A stretch of DNA of 64,000 nt from Aliarcobacter faecis (lineage in GTDB: Bacteria > Campylobacterota > Campylobacteria > Campylobacterales > Arcobacteraceae): contig NZ_CP053837.1 of NCBI RefSeq assembly GCF_013201705.1, positions 186,001 through 250,000 of the forward strand, given 5' to 3'. Each line of letters begins with the position of its first letter. Within the stretch, counting starts at the first letter, position 1. This document shows, piece by piece, positions 57,412 through 64,000 of the stretch. Below the pieces are notes generated by a model, which made no database searches, was not told the origin of the DNA, and saw only the letters and a program-made list of their open reading frames with translations. Position numbers and translations under genes: made by a program.

Positions 57412-58689
57412 TTAATATAAAGAGTCTAAAATCTCTTTAAAGTTTGGGAAAGATGAATTTATACACTCTGTATCATTTATTTGCATATCACAATTAAGTC
57501 CAGCTATTGCAAAGCTCATTGCAATTCTATGGTCTCCAAAAGAATCAATAGTTGCTTTATTTAAGCTTCCACCAACTATTTCATAACCATCTTCAAACTC
57601 TGTAAAACTAACTCCACAAAGTTTTAAATTATTTACAACAGCACTAATTCTATCACTCTCTTTTACTCTTAACTCTTTTGCATTTTTTACAAGAGATTTT
57701 CCATTTGCTAAACTCATAGCAATACTAAGTGCTGGAAGTTCATCTATTAACCATGAAATATTATGAGTTACTTCAACTCCAGTAAGTTCATTTCCAATAA
57801 CTTCAATATCCCCAATTGGCTCATAAACATTCTCTTTTTCAATAAAGTTTACTGTTGCACCCATTTTCTTTAAAATAACATAAGCTTCAACTCTTGTTGG
57901 ATTTAAAGAGGCATTTTTTATAACAACTCTTGAACCTTTTGATATAGCTGCTGCAACGGCAAAGAAAAAGCCACTAGAAGGATCAGCTGGAACAGTTATA
58001 TTTAGTGGTTTTAAATGAGATTTTAAAGGATTTATATTTATAAATCCTTCGTTATCTGTAAAAATTTCTGCACCCATTCCACTAAGCATTCTTTCAGTAT
58101 GGTCTCTTGTTAATTCATTCTCTTTGTATTTACTAACACCCTTTGCTCTTAGAGCAGCTAAAATCATCGCTGATTTAACTTGTGCAGAATCAACTGGCGA
58201 GATATATGTAAAAGGATTCAAATCTTTTACACCTCTAATAAATAGTGGTGCTTTGTTTCCATTTTCTCTTCCATCTATATTTGCTCCAATACTTCTTAAT
58301 GGATCAGCAACTCTTTTCATAGGTCTGCTTCTTAGATATTTATCTCCTGTTAAAATAAAGCTTCCATCAACACTTGCTAATAGTCCACAAAAAAGTCTCA
58401 TAGCTGTTCCAGAGTTTCCACAATCAAGAACATCATTTGGTTCAACTAATGTATCAATTGGAGTAATCTCTATGTTACTTCCATCTTGTTTTATTTTAGC
58501 CCCTAATTGTTCAACAATTTTTAGAGTATTTAAAGTATCTTCAGCAGTTAGATAGTTTTTTATATATGAAGTTTGGTTTGAAAAAAGTGAAAACATCGCA
58601 CATCTATGAGATATTGATTTATCACTTGCTATATTTTCTATTGTTATATCAAAAGGTTTTGATAATCTTTTTATGTCAAATTTTTCCAC
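57412..58689 (-). CDS. aroA: 3-phosphoshikimate 1-carboxyvinyltransferase (EPSP synthase)
   Basis: 425 residues. [12 protein letters not shown] near 24-35, the glyphosate-site loop [17 protein letters not shown] near 89-105 (Gly-Asn-Ser-Gly) and [16 protein letters not shown] near 166-181. It joins PEP to shikimate-3-phosphate. The loop residues are of the Ala/Gly class often seen in glyphosate-tolerant class II enzymes (GNSGTAMR), as inference only. Ends 10 bases before ispH. Confidence 0.95.
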   Translation of the reverse strand: MEKFDIKRLSKPFDITIENIASDKSISHRCAMFSLFSNQTSYIKNYLTAEDTLNTLKIVEQLGAKIKQDGSNIEITPIDTLVEPNDVLDCGNSGTAMRLFCGLLASVDGSFILTGDKYLRSRPMKRVADPLRSIGANIDGRENGNKAPLFIRGVKDLNPFTYISPVDSAQVKSAMILAALRAKGVSKYKENELTRDHTERMLSGMGAEIFTDNEGFININPLKSHLKPLNITVPADPSSGFFFAVAAAISKGSRVVIKNASLNPTRVEAYVILKKMGATVNFIEKENVYEPIGDIEVIGNELTGVEVTHNISWLIDELPALSIAMSLANGKSLVKNAKELRVKESDRISAVVNNLKLCGVSFTEFEDGYEIVGGSLNKATIDSFGDHRIAMSFAIAGLNCDMQINDTECINSSFPNFKEILDSLY

Positions 58690-58702
58690 TTTCTTCCCTT
58701 TA

Positions 58703-61009
58703 TTATCTTAAAGTAATATTTAATTTATCTTTTAAACTGTCTAAAATTGAGTTAATAACTAAATTTATATCTTCATCTTCTAATGTTTTCTCATCACTTT
58801 GAAGAGTAAATCTAATCGTTAAGCTTTCAAACTCTCCTAATTTTTCATCACTATAAATATCTATTAAGTTATATTGTTTAATTAATGGATTATTTAGTGA
58901 ATTTATAACTTTTTTAATCTCTTTAAATTCCATATTTTTAGGAGCAAGGATACTTAAATCTTTTCTTGAAGCTTGGAATTTTGAGTAAGAAGAGGCTTTT
59001 GTCAAATTATTTTTTATACTATCAAAATTGATTTGAGCAAAAAATGTATCACTTAAATCATAATCTTCACAAACGCTAGGATGAAGTTTTGAGATAAATC
59101 CTACAATTTCCCCATCAATTAAAATATTTGCACTTTGATAAGGGTGAATAAATTTATTATCAATATTTTCTATAGTTTCTAATTCAAACTCTCCAATAGT
59201 ATTTAGAACTTTTTTAGCAAATGAGAAGAAATCCATGTTTTTTGGTTTTCCAGCATTAGCTATATCTTCTTGTTCACTTGCTCCACTATGAATAAAAGCT
59301 ATTTTTTTACTTTCAACTCTATTTTCATCAAAAATTGTTCCAATCTCAAAGAAACTAGCTCTTCTTGCACCAGTTTTGAAGTTGTTAGAACAAGCTTCAA
59401 CTAGATTTAAAAGTAGGGTAGTTCTATATGTATTTAACTCTTTTACTATAGGGTTTATAAGTTCTAATTTATCTTTTACAGTTTTAAAGCCATATTTTAT
59501 TAAATTCTCTTTTGAAGTAAATACATAAGTTAAAGTTTCAAAGAAACCATTTTCAATTGCTTTATATCTAAGTTTATTTCTTTTTTGTAAATCAAGACTT
59601 GTTTTATTTACTCTATTTATTTCATCAATACAAAGAGGTTTTGATTTAATATTATCAATTCCAATTATTCTTATAACCTCTTCAGTTATATCTGCTACAT
59701 TTCTGATATCATGTCTATAATGAGGAACTTTTATAGAAAGAGTCTCTTCTATTGGCTCTTTTACTTCAAAACCTAAAGAGATTAAAATCTTTTCAATTTC
59801 ACTTTTTTCTATATCTTGCCCAATTATTGAATTTATTTTTTTGATATTTGCATCAATAAATAGTTTTTCTGTATCAACTATATAATCAATTGAGCCTTTA
59901 TATAAAGTAGCACCCAATTTTGAGATAAGATTTGAGAAGTAATTTAATCCAAAACTAATATTTGGTTCACTCCCTCTTGATGATTTATAAAAAATATCAG
60001 AAGTTTTTATTTTTATTTCAAATACAAGTTTTGAGATTAACTCAGGATTTACATAAGATGCTTCGATTAAAAACTCTTTTTCTATTTCTTCAAAATCATT
60101 TTGTAAAACACAAGGTTTACTTAAAGCTTCATTTCCAAAATATACTGTGTCAAAACCATTTTCATCTTTTTTGATATCTAAAATAGATGATTTTGATTTA
60201 GGATAAGCATTTAAAATAACTCCACAAGAGTGAGTTGTATAGTTTAGAATATTTCTTAACTCTTTATTTTCTTGATATTTTTTTATAGTAGAAAGTCTTA
60301 ATTTTTTAATTAAATCTAAACTAAAGTTAGAAAACTCTGCTGCTTTAAAGATTAAAGATGAGTTTATTTTATTATTACAATTAATTTTAAAAGTTTGACC
60401 TATACTTGATTCATTATGTTTAATAGTTTTATCAAGTTCACATAAAGATATTTCATAAAATGCACTAAGCTCTCTAGCAACTCCTAAAATACTTAAGCAA
60501 TCTCCTCTATTTGGAGTCAAACCAATTTCAATGATATCATCATTTAAGAGTGGATAATCTTTTAACTCTTTTCCTAAAACAAGCTCTCCTATTGAGTCAT
60601 CTAAAACCATAATTCCATCATTTATTTTAGGAAGACCTAGTTCAGTAGATGAGCAAATCATTCCGTTTGATTCAACCCCTCTTAATTTTGCTGCTTTTAT
60701 TTTAAAATCTTCTCCTAAAACTGCTCCAATAGTCGCAACAGCTACAATTTGACCAGCTTCAACATTTGGAGCTCCACAAACAATTTGAGTAGTTTGTGTT
60801 CCTAAGTCAACTTGACAAATATTTAATTTATCTGCATCAGGATGTTTCTCTTTGCTTAAAACTTTTGCAACAACAACTTTTGAAGCAATACTATTCTTTT
60901 CTAAGCTATCAACTTCTAACCCAATACTATTTAAAGTTTTGCAAATCTCATCTGTACTTATTTTTGATAGATTTATAAACTCTTCTAACCATCTTCTTGT
61001 AATTATCAT
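58703..61009 (-). CDS. pheT: Phenylalanyl-tRNA synthetase beta subunit
   Basis: 768 residues: tRNA-binding domain about 40-150 ([21 protein letters not shown]), B3/B4 editing domain, B5 domain near 400-470, the core near 475-670 and a C-terminal FDX-ACB anticodon domain (about 680-768). Slightly short relative to E. coli (795). Starts within the last 4 bases of pheS (ATGA). Makes the heterotetrameric PheRS with PheS. Confidence 0.95.
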   Translation of the reverse strand: MIITRRWLEEFINLSKISTDEICKTLNSIGLEVDSLEKNSIASKVVVAKVLSKEKHPDADKLNICQVDLGTQTTQIVCGAPNVEAGQIVAVATIGAVLGEDFKIKAAKLRGVESNGMICSSTELGLPKINDGIMVLDDSIGELVLGKELKDYPLLNDDIIEIGLTPNRGDCLSILGVARELSAFYEISLCELDKTIKHNESSIGQTFKINCNNKINSSLIFKAAEFSNFSLDLIKKLRLSTIKKYQENKELRNILNYTTHSCGVILNAYPKSKSSILDIKKDENGFDTVYFGNEALSKPCVLQNDFEEIEKEFLIEASYVNPELISKLVFEIKIKTSDIFYKSSRGSEPNISFGLNYFSNLISKLGATLYKGSIDYIVDTEKLFIDANIKKINSIIGQDIEKSEIEKILISLGFEVKEPIEETLSIKVPHYRHDIRNVADITEEVIRIIGIDNIKSKPLCIDEINRVNKTSLDLQKRNKLRYKAIENGFFETLTYVFTSKENLIKYGFKTVKDKLELINPIVKELNTYRTTLLLNLVEACSNNFKTGARRASFFEIGTIFDENRVESKKIAFIHSGASEQEDIANAGKPKNMDFFSFAKKVLNTIGEFELETIENIDNKFIHPYQSANILIDGEIVGFISKLHPSVCEDYDLSDTFFAQINFDSIKNNLTKASSYSKFQASRKDLSILAPKNMEFKEIKKVINSLNNPLIKQYNLIDIYSDEKLGEFESLTIRFTLQSDEKTLEDEDINLVINSILDSLKDKLNITLR

Positions 61010-61998
61010 TTAAATTGTCCTAATAATCTTGTATCACTTTCAAATAGAGATCTTAAATCTCCAATACTATGAATTAACATAGCAAATCTTTCTATTCCTA
61101 AACCAAAGGCATATCCTGATTTATTTGTATATCCAACTGCATCAAAAACATTTTGATCTACAACACCACATCCTAGAACCTCAAGCCAACCAGTTTGTGA
61201 GCATACACGGCAACCATTTCCTTTACAAAATACACATGAAATATCAACTTCTGCAGATGGTTCTGTAAATGGGAAATATGATGGTCTAAATCGTACTTCT
61301 ACTTCTCCAAACATATGTTGCAAAAATTCAACTAAAACATGTTTTAAATTTGCGAATGAGATTTTATCAGCTTCATCAACTACAAGTGCTTCAATTTGAT
61401 GAAACATTGGAGTATGAGTAATATCAAAATCTCTTCTAAAAACTGTTCCAGGAGCAATCATTCTAATTGGAGCTTTTTGGCTTAGCATAGTTCTAATTTG
61501 AACTGGTGAAGTATGAGTTCTTAGAAGTGTATAATCCTTATTATAAAAAGTATCTGCCATATCTCTTGCTGGATGATATTCTGGAAGATTTAAAGCTTGA
61601 AAATTATGGAAATCATCTTCAACTAAAGGTCCTTCTTCAACAGCAAAATTTAGATTCAAAAAGTAGTTAATTATTCTATTCATAGTTTCAGCAACTGGGT
61701 GAGTTGCTCCGCAACTAAGTTCATTGTTAAATTTTGTAACATCTATTTTTTCAGACTCTAATTTTTTATTTAAAGCTTCAAATTCTAGTTCAATTTTTTT
61801 GCTATCAAGAGCTTTTGTTATTAGCTCTTTTTGTAGATTTAAGTTTTCAGCAAATGATTTTTTATTTTCATTTGCTATATCTTTCATTTTTGCAAACTCT
61901 AAAGTTAATACACCTTTTTTCCCTAAAGTATCAACTCTTAAGCTTTCTAGCTCTTCAAGAGATTTGGCATTTTGTATTTTTTCAATCCAAAGAGTCAC
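61006..61998 (-). CDS. pheS: Phenylalanyl-tRNA synthetase alpha subunit
   Basis: 330 residues. N-terminal coiled coil about 1-85, then class-II motifs: [20 protein letters not shown] near 187-206 (motif 2) and the C-terminal [10 protein letters not shown]-like [12 protein letters not shown] (motif 3). The zinc-like Cys set [12 protein letters not shown] (about 255-266) is an extra present in many bacteria. First gene of the minus-strand pheS-pheT-aroA-ispH-rpsA-serA-efp run; no Phe-rich leader peptide is visible upstream. Confidence 0.95.
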   Translation of the reverse strand: MTLWIEKIQNAKSLEELESLRVDTLGKKGVLTLEFAKMKDIANENKKSFAENLNLQKELITKALDSKKIELEFEALNKKLESEKIDVTKFNNELSCGATHPVAETMNRIINYFLNLNFAVEEGPLVEDDFHNFQALNLPEYHPARDMADTFYNKDYTLLRTHTSPVQIRTMLSQKAPIRMIAPGTVFRRDFDITHTPMFHQIEALVVDEADKISFANLKHVLVEFLQHMFGEVEVRFRPSYFPFTEPSAEVDISCVFCKGNGCRVCSQTGWLEVLGCGVVDQNVFDAVGYTNKSGYAFGLGIERFAMLIHSIGDLRSLFESDTRLLGQFK

Positions 61999-62103
61999 TT
62001 TTTTTCCTATTAATTAATTTATTTTATATTATTTTTCTATTCTCAAAGCTAAGATTGTATCTAATTTTTTATTAGAGTTTGGTTACAATATATAGTATAT
62101 AAG

Positions 62104-62183
62104 AGGCTTTCTTCTTTAGAAATCTCTTTAAGAAAGTCTTTTAGAATTTTACTACTTTTTGCTTACATTAAAAAGTAGTTTTA
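62104..62183 (+). ncRNA. Candidate small RNA or leader with two hairpins upstream of the HIT gene
   Basis: A TATAAG-like -10 (62098-62103) is followed by a first hairpin (about 62104-62113 with 62130-62139, one wobble) and a second, perfect 10-bp hairpin (62151-62160 with 62170-62179) ending in TTTT. The second looks like an intrinsic terminator though no gene lies before it on this strand. A promoter -10 for the HIT gene begins at once after it. Low confidence; it lies opposite the pheS promoter region. Confidence 0.25.
62151..62183 (+). terminator. Perfect 10-bp hairpin with a short T tract
   Basis: ACTACTTTTT pairs with AAAAAGTAGT over a 9-nt loop (62161-62169); TTTT follows. Possibly ends a short transcript from the gap 61999-62226. 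Confidence 0.45.
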
Positions 62184-62187
62184 TAAT
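62182..62187 (+). promoter_or_regulatory. -10 box of the HIT gene
   Basis: TATAAT, 39 bases before the ATG at 62227; AAAAGGAGAAG is the ribosome site. Confidence 0.55.
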
Positions 62188-62226
62188 ATTGGGTTTTGGA
62201 TATAGAACCATTTAAAAGGAGAAGAT

Positions 62227-62571
62227 ATGTGTATATTTTGTAAAATTGTAAATAAAGAGATACCTAGTAAGGTTATTTTAGAAGATGAAAATTTTTTGGC
62301 TTTTCATGATATAAATCCTACAAGAAAAGTTCATGCTTTAGTTATTCCAAAAGCTCATTATAATTCTTTTGAAGATACTCCATCAACTATTATGGGAAAT
62401 ATGAGTGATTTTATAAGAGAAGTTACAAAAGAGTTAAATGTAAATGAAAGTGGTTATAGAATGATAACAAATATTGGAAAAGATGGGGGACAAGAGGTTT
62501 CGCATTTACATTTTCATATTATAGGTGGAGAAAGTGTTGGAAGACTTGTAAGAGATAAAAATGATTTATAA
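62227..62571 (+). CDS. HIT-family nucleotide hydrolase (HinT-like)
   Basis: 114 residues. The histidine triad HLHFHII has His93, His95 (nucleophile) and His97; N-terminal CIFCKIV with two Cys is typical of the HinT/Fhit-like bacterial group. It hydrolyses AMP-conjugates such as adenosine phosphoramidates. In C. jejuni a HIT gene also follows pheS divergently. Confidence 0.93.
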   Translation: MCIFCKIVNKEIPSKVILEDENFLAFHDINPTRKVHALVIPKAHYNSFEDTPSTIMGNMSDFIREVTKELNVNESGYRMITNIGKDGGQEVSHLHFHIIGGESVGRLVRDKNDL

Positions 62572-62595
62572 GATAAACTTTTAAAGTTTATCTTA
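62569..62595. terminator. Terminator palindrome containing both stop codons
   Basis: TAAGATAAACTT (62569-62580) pairs with AAGTTTATCTTA (62584-62595). The first TAA is the HIT stop and the last TTA is the accA stop on the other strand. Confidence 0.8.
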
Positions 62596-63528
62596 CTCTT
62601 GAAAAGAACCTAAACTCATAATTTTTTGATATTTCTTTTCTTTTCTTTCTTCTGGACTTAATTTTTTAAGTTCAAGAATCGAGCTTAAAAAATATTTTTT
62701 TAAAGCCACAATAGCTTCATCTTTTTTTCTATGAGCACCAATCAAAGGTTCGTTTACAACATCATCAATTAAGTTTTGTTGTTTTAAATTTTCAGCTGTA
62801 ATTTTAAGTGCTTGTGCAGCAGTTTCAACTTTTGATGGATCGTTCCATAAAATAGCACTACACCCTTCAGGAGAAATAACAGCATATACTGAATATCTCA
62901 TCATCGCTAGTTTATCTGCTATTGAGATTGCTAAAGCTCCACCACTTCCACCTTCTCCAATTACAACTGAAACTGTTGGAGTTGTAAGATTTGCAAATTC
63001 GTAAAGATTTTTTGCAATTGCTTCACTTTGATTTCTCTCTTCAGCTCCAAGTCCAGGGTATGCACCTGGAGTATCAACTAGCATTAGAATTGGAATTTGA
63101 AATTTTTCAGCCATTTGAGCAGCTCTTAAAGCTTTTCTATAACCTTCTGGACTAGGCATTCCAAAGTTTCTTTTTAATTTTTCTTTAGTTCCTCTACCTT
63201 TTTGTTCTCCAATAATAAGTGTTCTTTGTGTTCCTATAAAACCTAAGTAACATACTATTGCATGGTCATCTACAAAATGTCTATCTCCATGAATTTCATA
63301 AGCATCAGTTAAAAGTCCATTTATATAATCAAGTGCATAAGGTCGATCTGGATGTCGTGCAAGTTGAAGTTTTTGATAATCATTTAAATTTTTAAATGTC
63401 TTTTCAACTTCTTTATCAAGTTTTTTATTTAAAATTTCAACAGCTGGTTCATCTGCTCTACTTTTTGCTGTTATAATCTCTTCTTCTATTTTTCTTATTT
63501 TATCTTCAAATTCTAAGTAAGTTGCCAA
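62593..63528 (-). CDS. accA: Acetyl-CoA carboxylase carboxyltransferase subunit alpha
   Basis: 311 residues. The carboxyltransferase signature [25 protein letters not shown] (split here) near 131-155, [23 protein letters not shown] near 176-198 and [13 protein letters not shown] near 214-226. With AccD it transfers carboxyl from biotin to acetyl-CoA to make malonyl-CoA. Just downstream of fabF, so both fatty-acid genes are linked. Confidence 0.96.
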   Translation of the reverse strand: MATYLEFEDKIRKIEEEIITAKSRADEPAVEILNKKLDKEVEKTFKNLNDYQKLQLARHPDRPYALDYINGLLTDAYEIHGDRHFVDDHAIVCYLGFIGTQRTLIIGEQKGRGTKEKLKRNFGMPSPEGYRKALRAAQMAEKFQIPILMLVDTPGAYPGLGAEERNQSEAIAKNLYEFANLTTPTVSVVIGEGGSGGALAISIADKLAMMRYSVYAVISPEGCSAILWNDPSKVETAAQALKITAENLKQQNLIDDVVNEPLIGAHRKKDEAIVALKKYFLSSILELKKLSPEERKEKKYQKIMSLGSFQE

Positions 63529-63544
63529 TATTTTTCCTTATAGA

Positions 63545-63564
63545 AAAGAGTAATTTTACTCTTT
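63545..63564 (-). terminator. Intercistronic hairpin between fabF and accA
   Basis: AAAGAGTA pairs with TACTCTTT around a 4-nt loop; on the minus strand a T4 follows. Possible weak terminator or processing site between fabF and accA. Confidence 0.45.
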
Positions 63565-63575
63565 AAGGTTTAGAT

Positions 63576-64000
63576 TTATTTTGTAAATTTTTTGAAAATT
63601 ACAGAACCATTTGTTCCACCAAAACCAAAGTTATTACTCATAACAGTTGTTAATTCAACTTTTCTAGCAATATTTGGAACAACATCTAAATCACATTCAG
63701 GATCTTGATTTTCAACATTAATAGTTGGAGGGATAATACCCTCATTTAAAGCTTTAATTGACATAATAGCCTCAATTGCACCAGCAGCACCTAGACAGTG
63801 ACCAATTTGACCTTTTGTAGAAGATACAGGAGGGCATTTCTCTTTTCCTCCAAATAACTCTTTTATAGCTGCAGTCTCATTCTTATCTCCTACTGGAGTT
63901 GAAGTTCCATGAGTATTGATATAGTCTATTTTTGGATATTCTCCTGTTAAATTCTTTACCATTTCAAATGCAGCTTTCATAGCTCTTAGAGGACCTTCTG
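63576..64000 (-). CDS. fabF: 3-oxoacyl-ACP synthase II, C-terminal part (5' partial)
   Basis: 141 visible residues, running off the right edge in an open frame. Condensing-enzyme motifs: INTHGTSTPVGDKNE (catalytic His of the Cys-His-His triad), KGQIGHCLGAAGAIEA (Lys and second His) and NNFGFGGTNGSVIF near the end. It elongates acyl-ACP with malonyl-ACP. The active-site Cys domain is outside the window. Confidence 0.93.
   Translation of the reverse strand, partial: EGPLRAMKAAFEMVKNLTGEYPKIDYINTHGTSTPVGDKNETAAIKELFGGKEKCPPVSSTKGQIGHCLGAAGAIEAIMSIKALNEGIIPPTINVENQDPECDLDVVPNIARKVELTTVMSNNFGFGGTNGSVIFKKFTK

Overview
The window is chromosomal DNA of an AT-rich epsilonproteobacterium (Campylobacterota), most likely Arcobacter/Aliarcobacter. 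Reasons: very low GC, short intergenic gaps, promoters that look like a lone TATAAT-type -10 box, and gene orders I remember from Campylobacter jejuni (ctpA-purC-purS-purQ-hypothetical-plsC-crcB; ccoNOQP followed by a DUF4006 protein, a FixH-like protein and addB; serA-rpsA-ispH-aroA-pheT-pheS next to a HIT gene). The species call is inference. I see no insertion sequence, prophage, CRISPR array, rRNA or tRNA. Almost everything is core housekeeping.

Layout. 1-3200: end of a LEA-like coiled-coil gene, then a minus-strand operon of a small membrane protein that apparently starts at ATT, an FtsX-type permease, its ATPase and a Cys-motif membrane protein. 3200-6300: dksA-truD, then convergent BamB-like and YfgM-like envelope genes. 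6350-13900: ctpA, purine genes purC/purS/purQ, a periplasmic SH3-like protein, plsC, crcB, two tandem tatA copies and argS. 13900-15550 (minus): a short SDR protein and a nadD-rsfS fusion. 15600-24840: gap-pgk-tpiA-fabI and lysA-pheA-hisC-dxs. 25000-30760: a di-haem peroxidase, maf, a polytopic membrane protein, two NlpC/P60 hydrolases, a lipoprotein and a SIMPL protein. 30760-43370: alaS, trxA, trxB-dapB-purF-radical SAM, a LysR regulator divergent from uvrD/rep-truB-ispE-smpB. 43400-51400: the cbb3 oxidase operon ccoNOQP with accessory small proteins, running into addB, then a monohaem cytochrome. 51400-64000: prfB, then minus-strand efp, serA, rpsA, ispH, aroA, pheT, pheS; a HIT gene; accA and the end of fabF.

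How the genes fit together. The cco block encodes the microaerobic terminal oxidase plus likely assembly factors; the peroxidase, thioredoxin and thioredoxin reductase handle redox stress. Lower glycolysis/gluconeogenesis (gap, pgk, tpiA) is translationally coupled to fatty-acid synthesis (fabI), with accA and fabF at the right edge. Isoprenoid genes (dxs, ispE, ispH) are scattered among amino-acid and translation genes.

No clear new multi-gene defence or mobile system is visible. The best candidates for something undescribed are small or regulatory: an ATT-initiated 81-residue membrane protein with its own promoter and Shine-Dalgarno site; a 30-residue membrane peptide in the cbb3 operon; a leader before the peroxidase gene in which two identical anti-Shine-Dalgarno-like octamers can pair alternatively; a possible two-hairpin small RNA before the HIT gene; an 11-bp inverted repeat in the LysR/uvrD divergent region; and the nadD-rsfS fusion. 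The longest stretch with no annotated CDS is 19381-19606 (226 bases), which holds a 16-bp hairpin.
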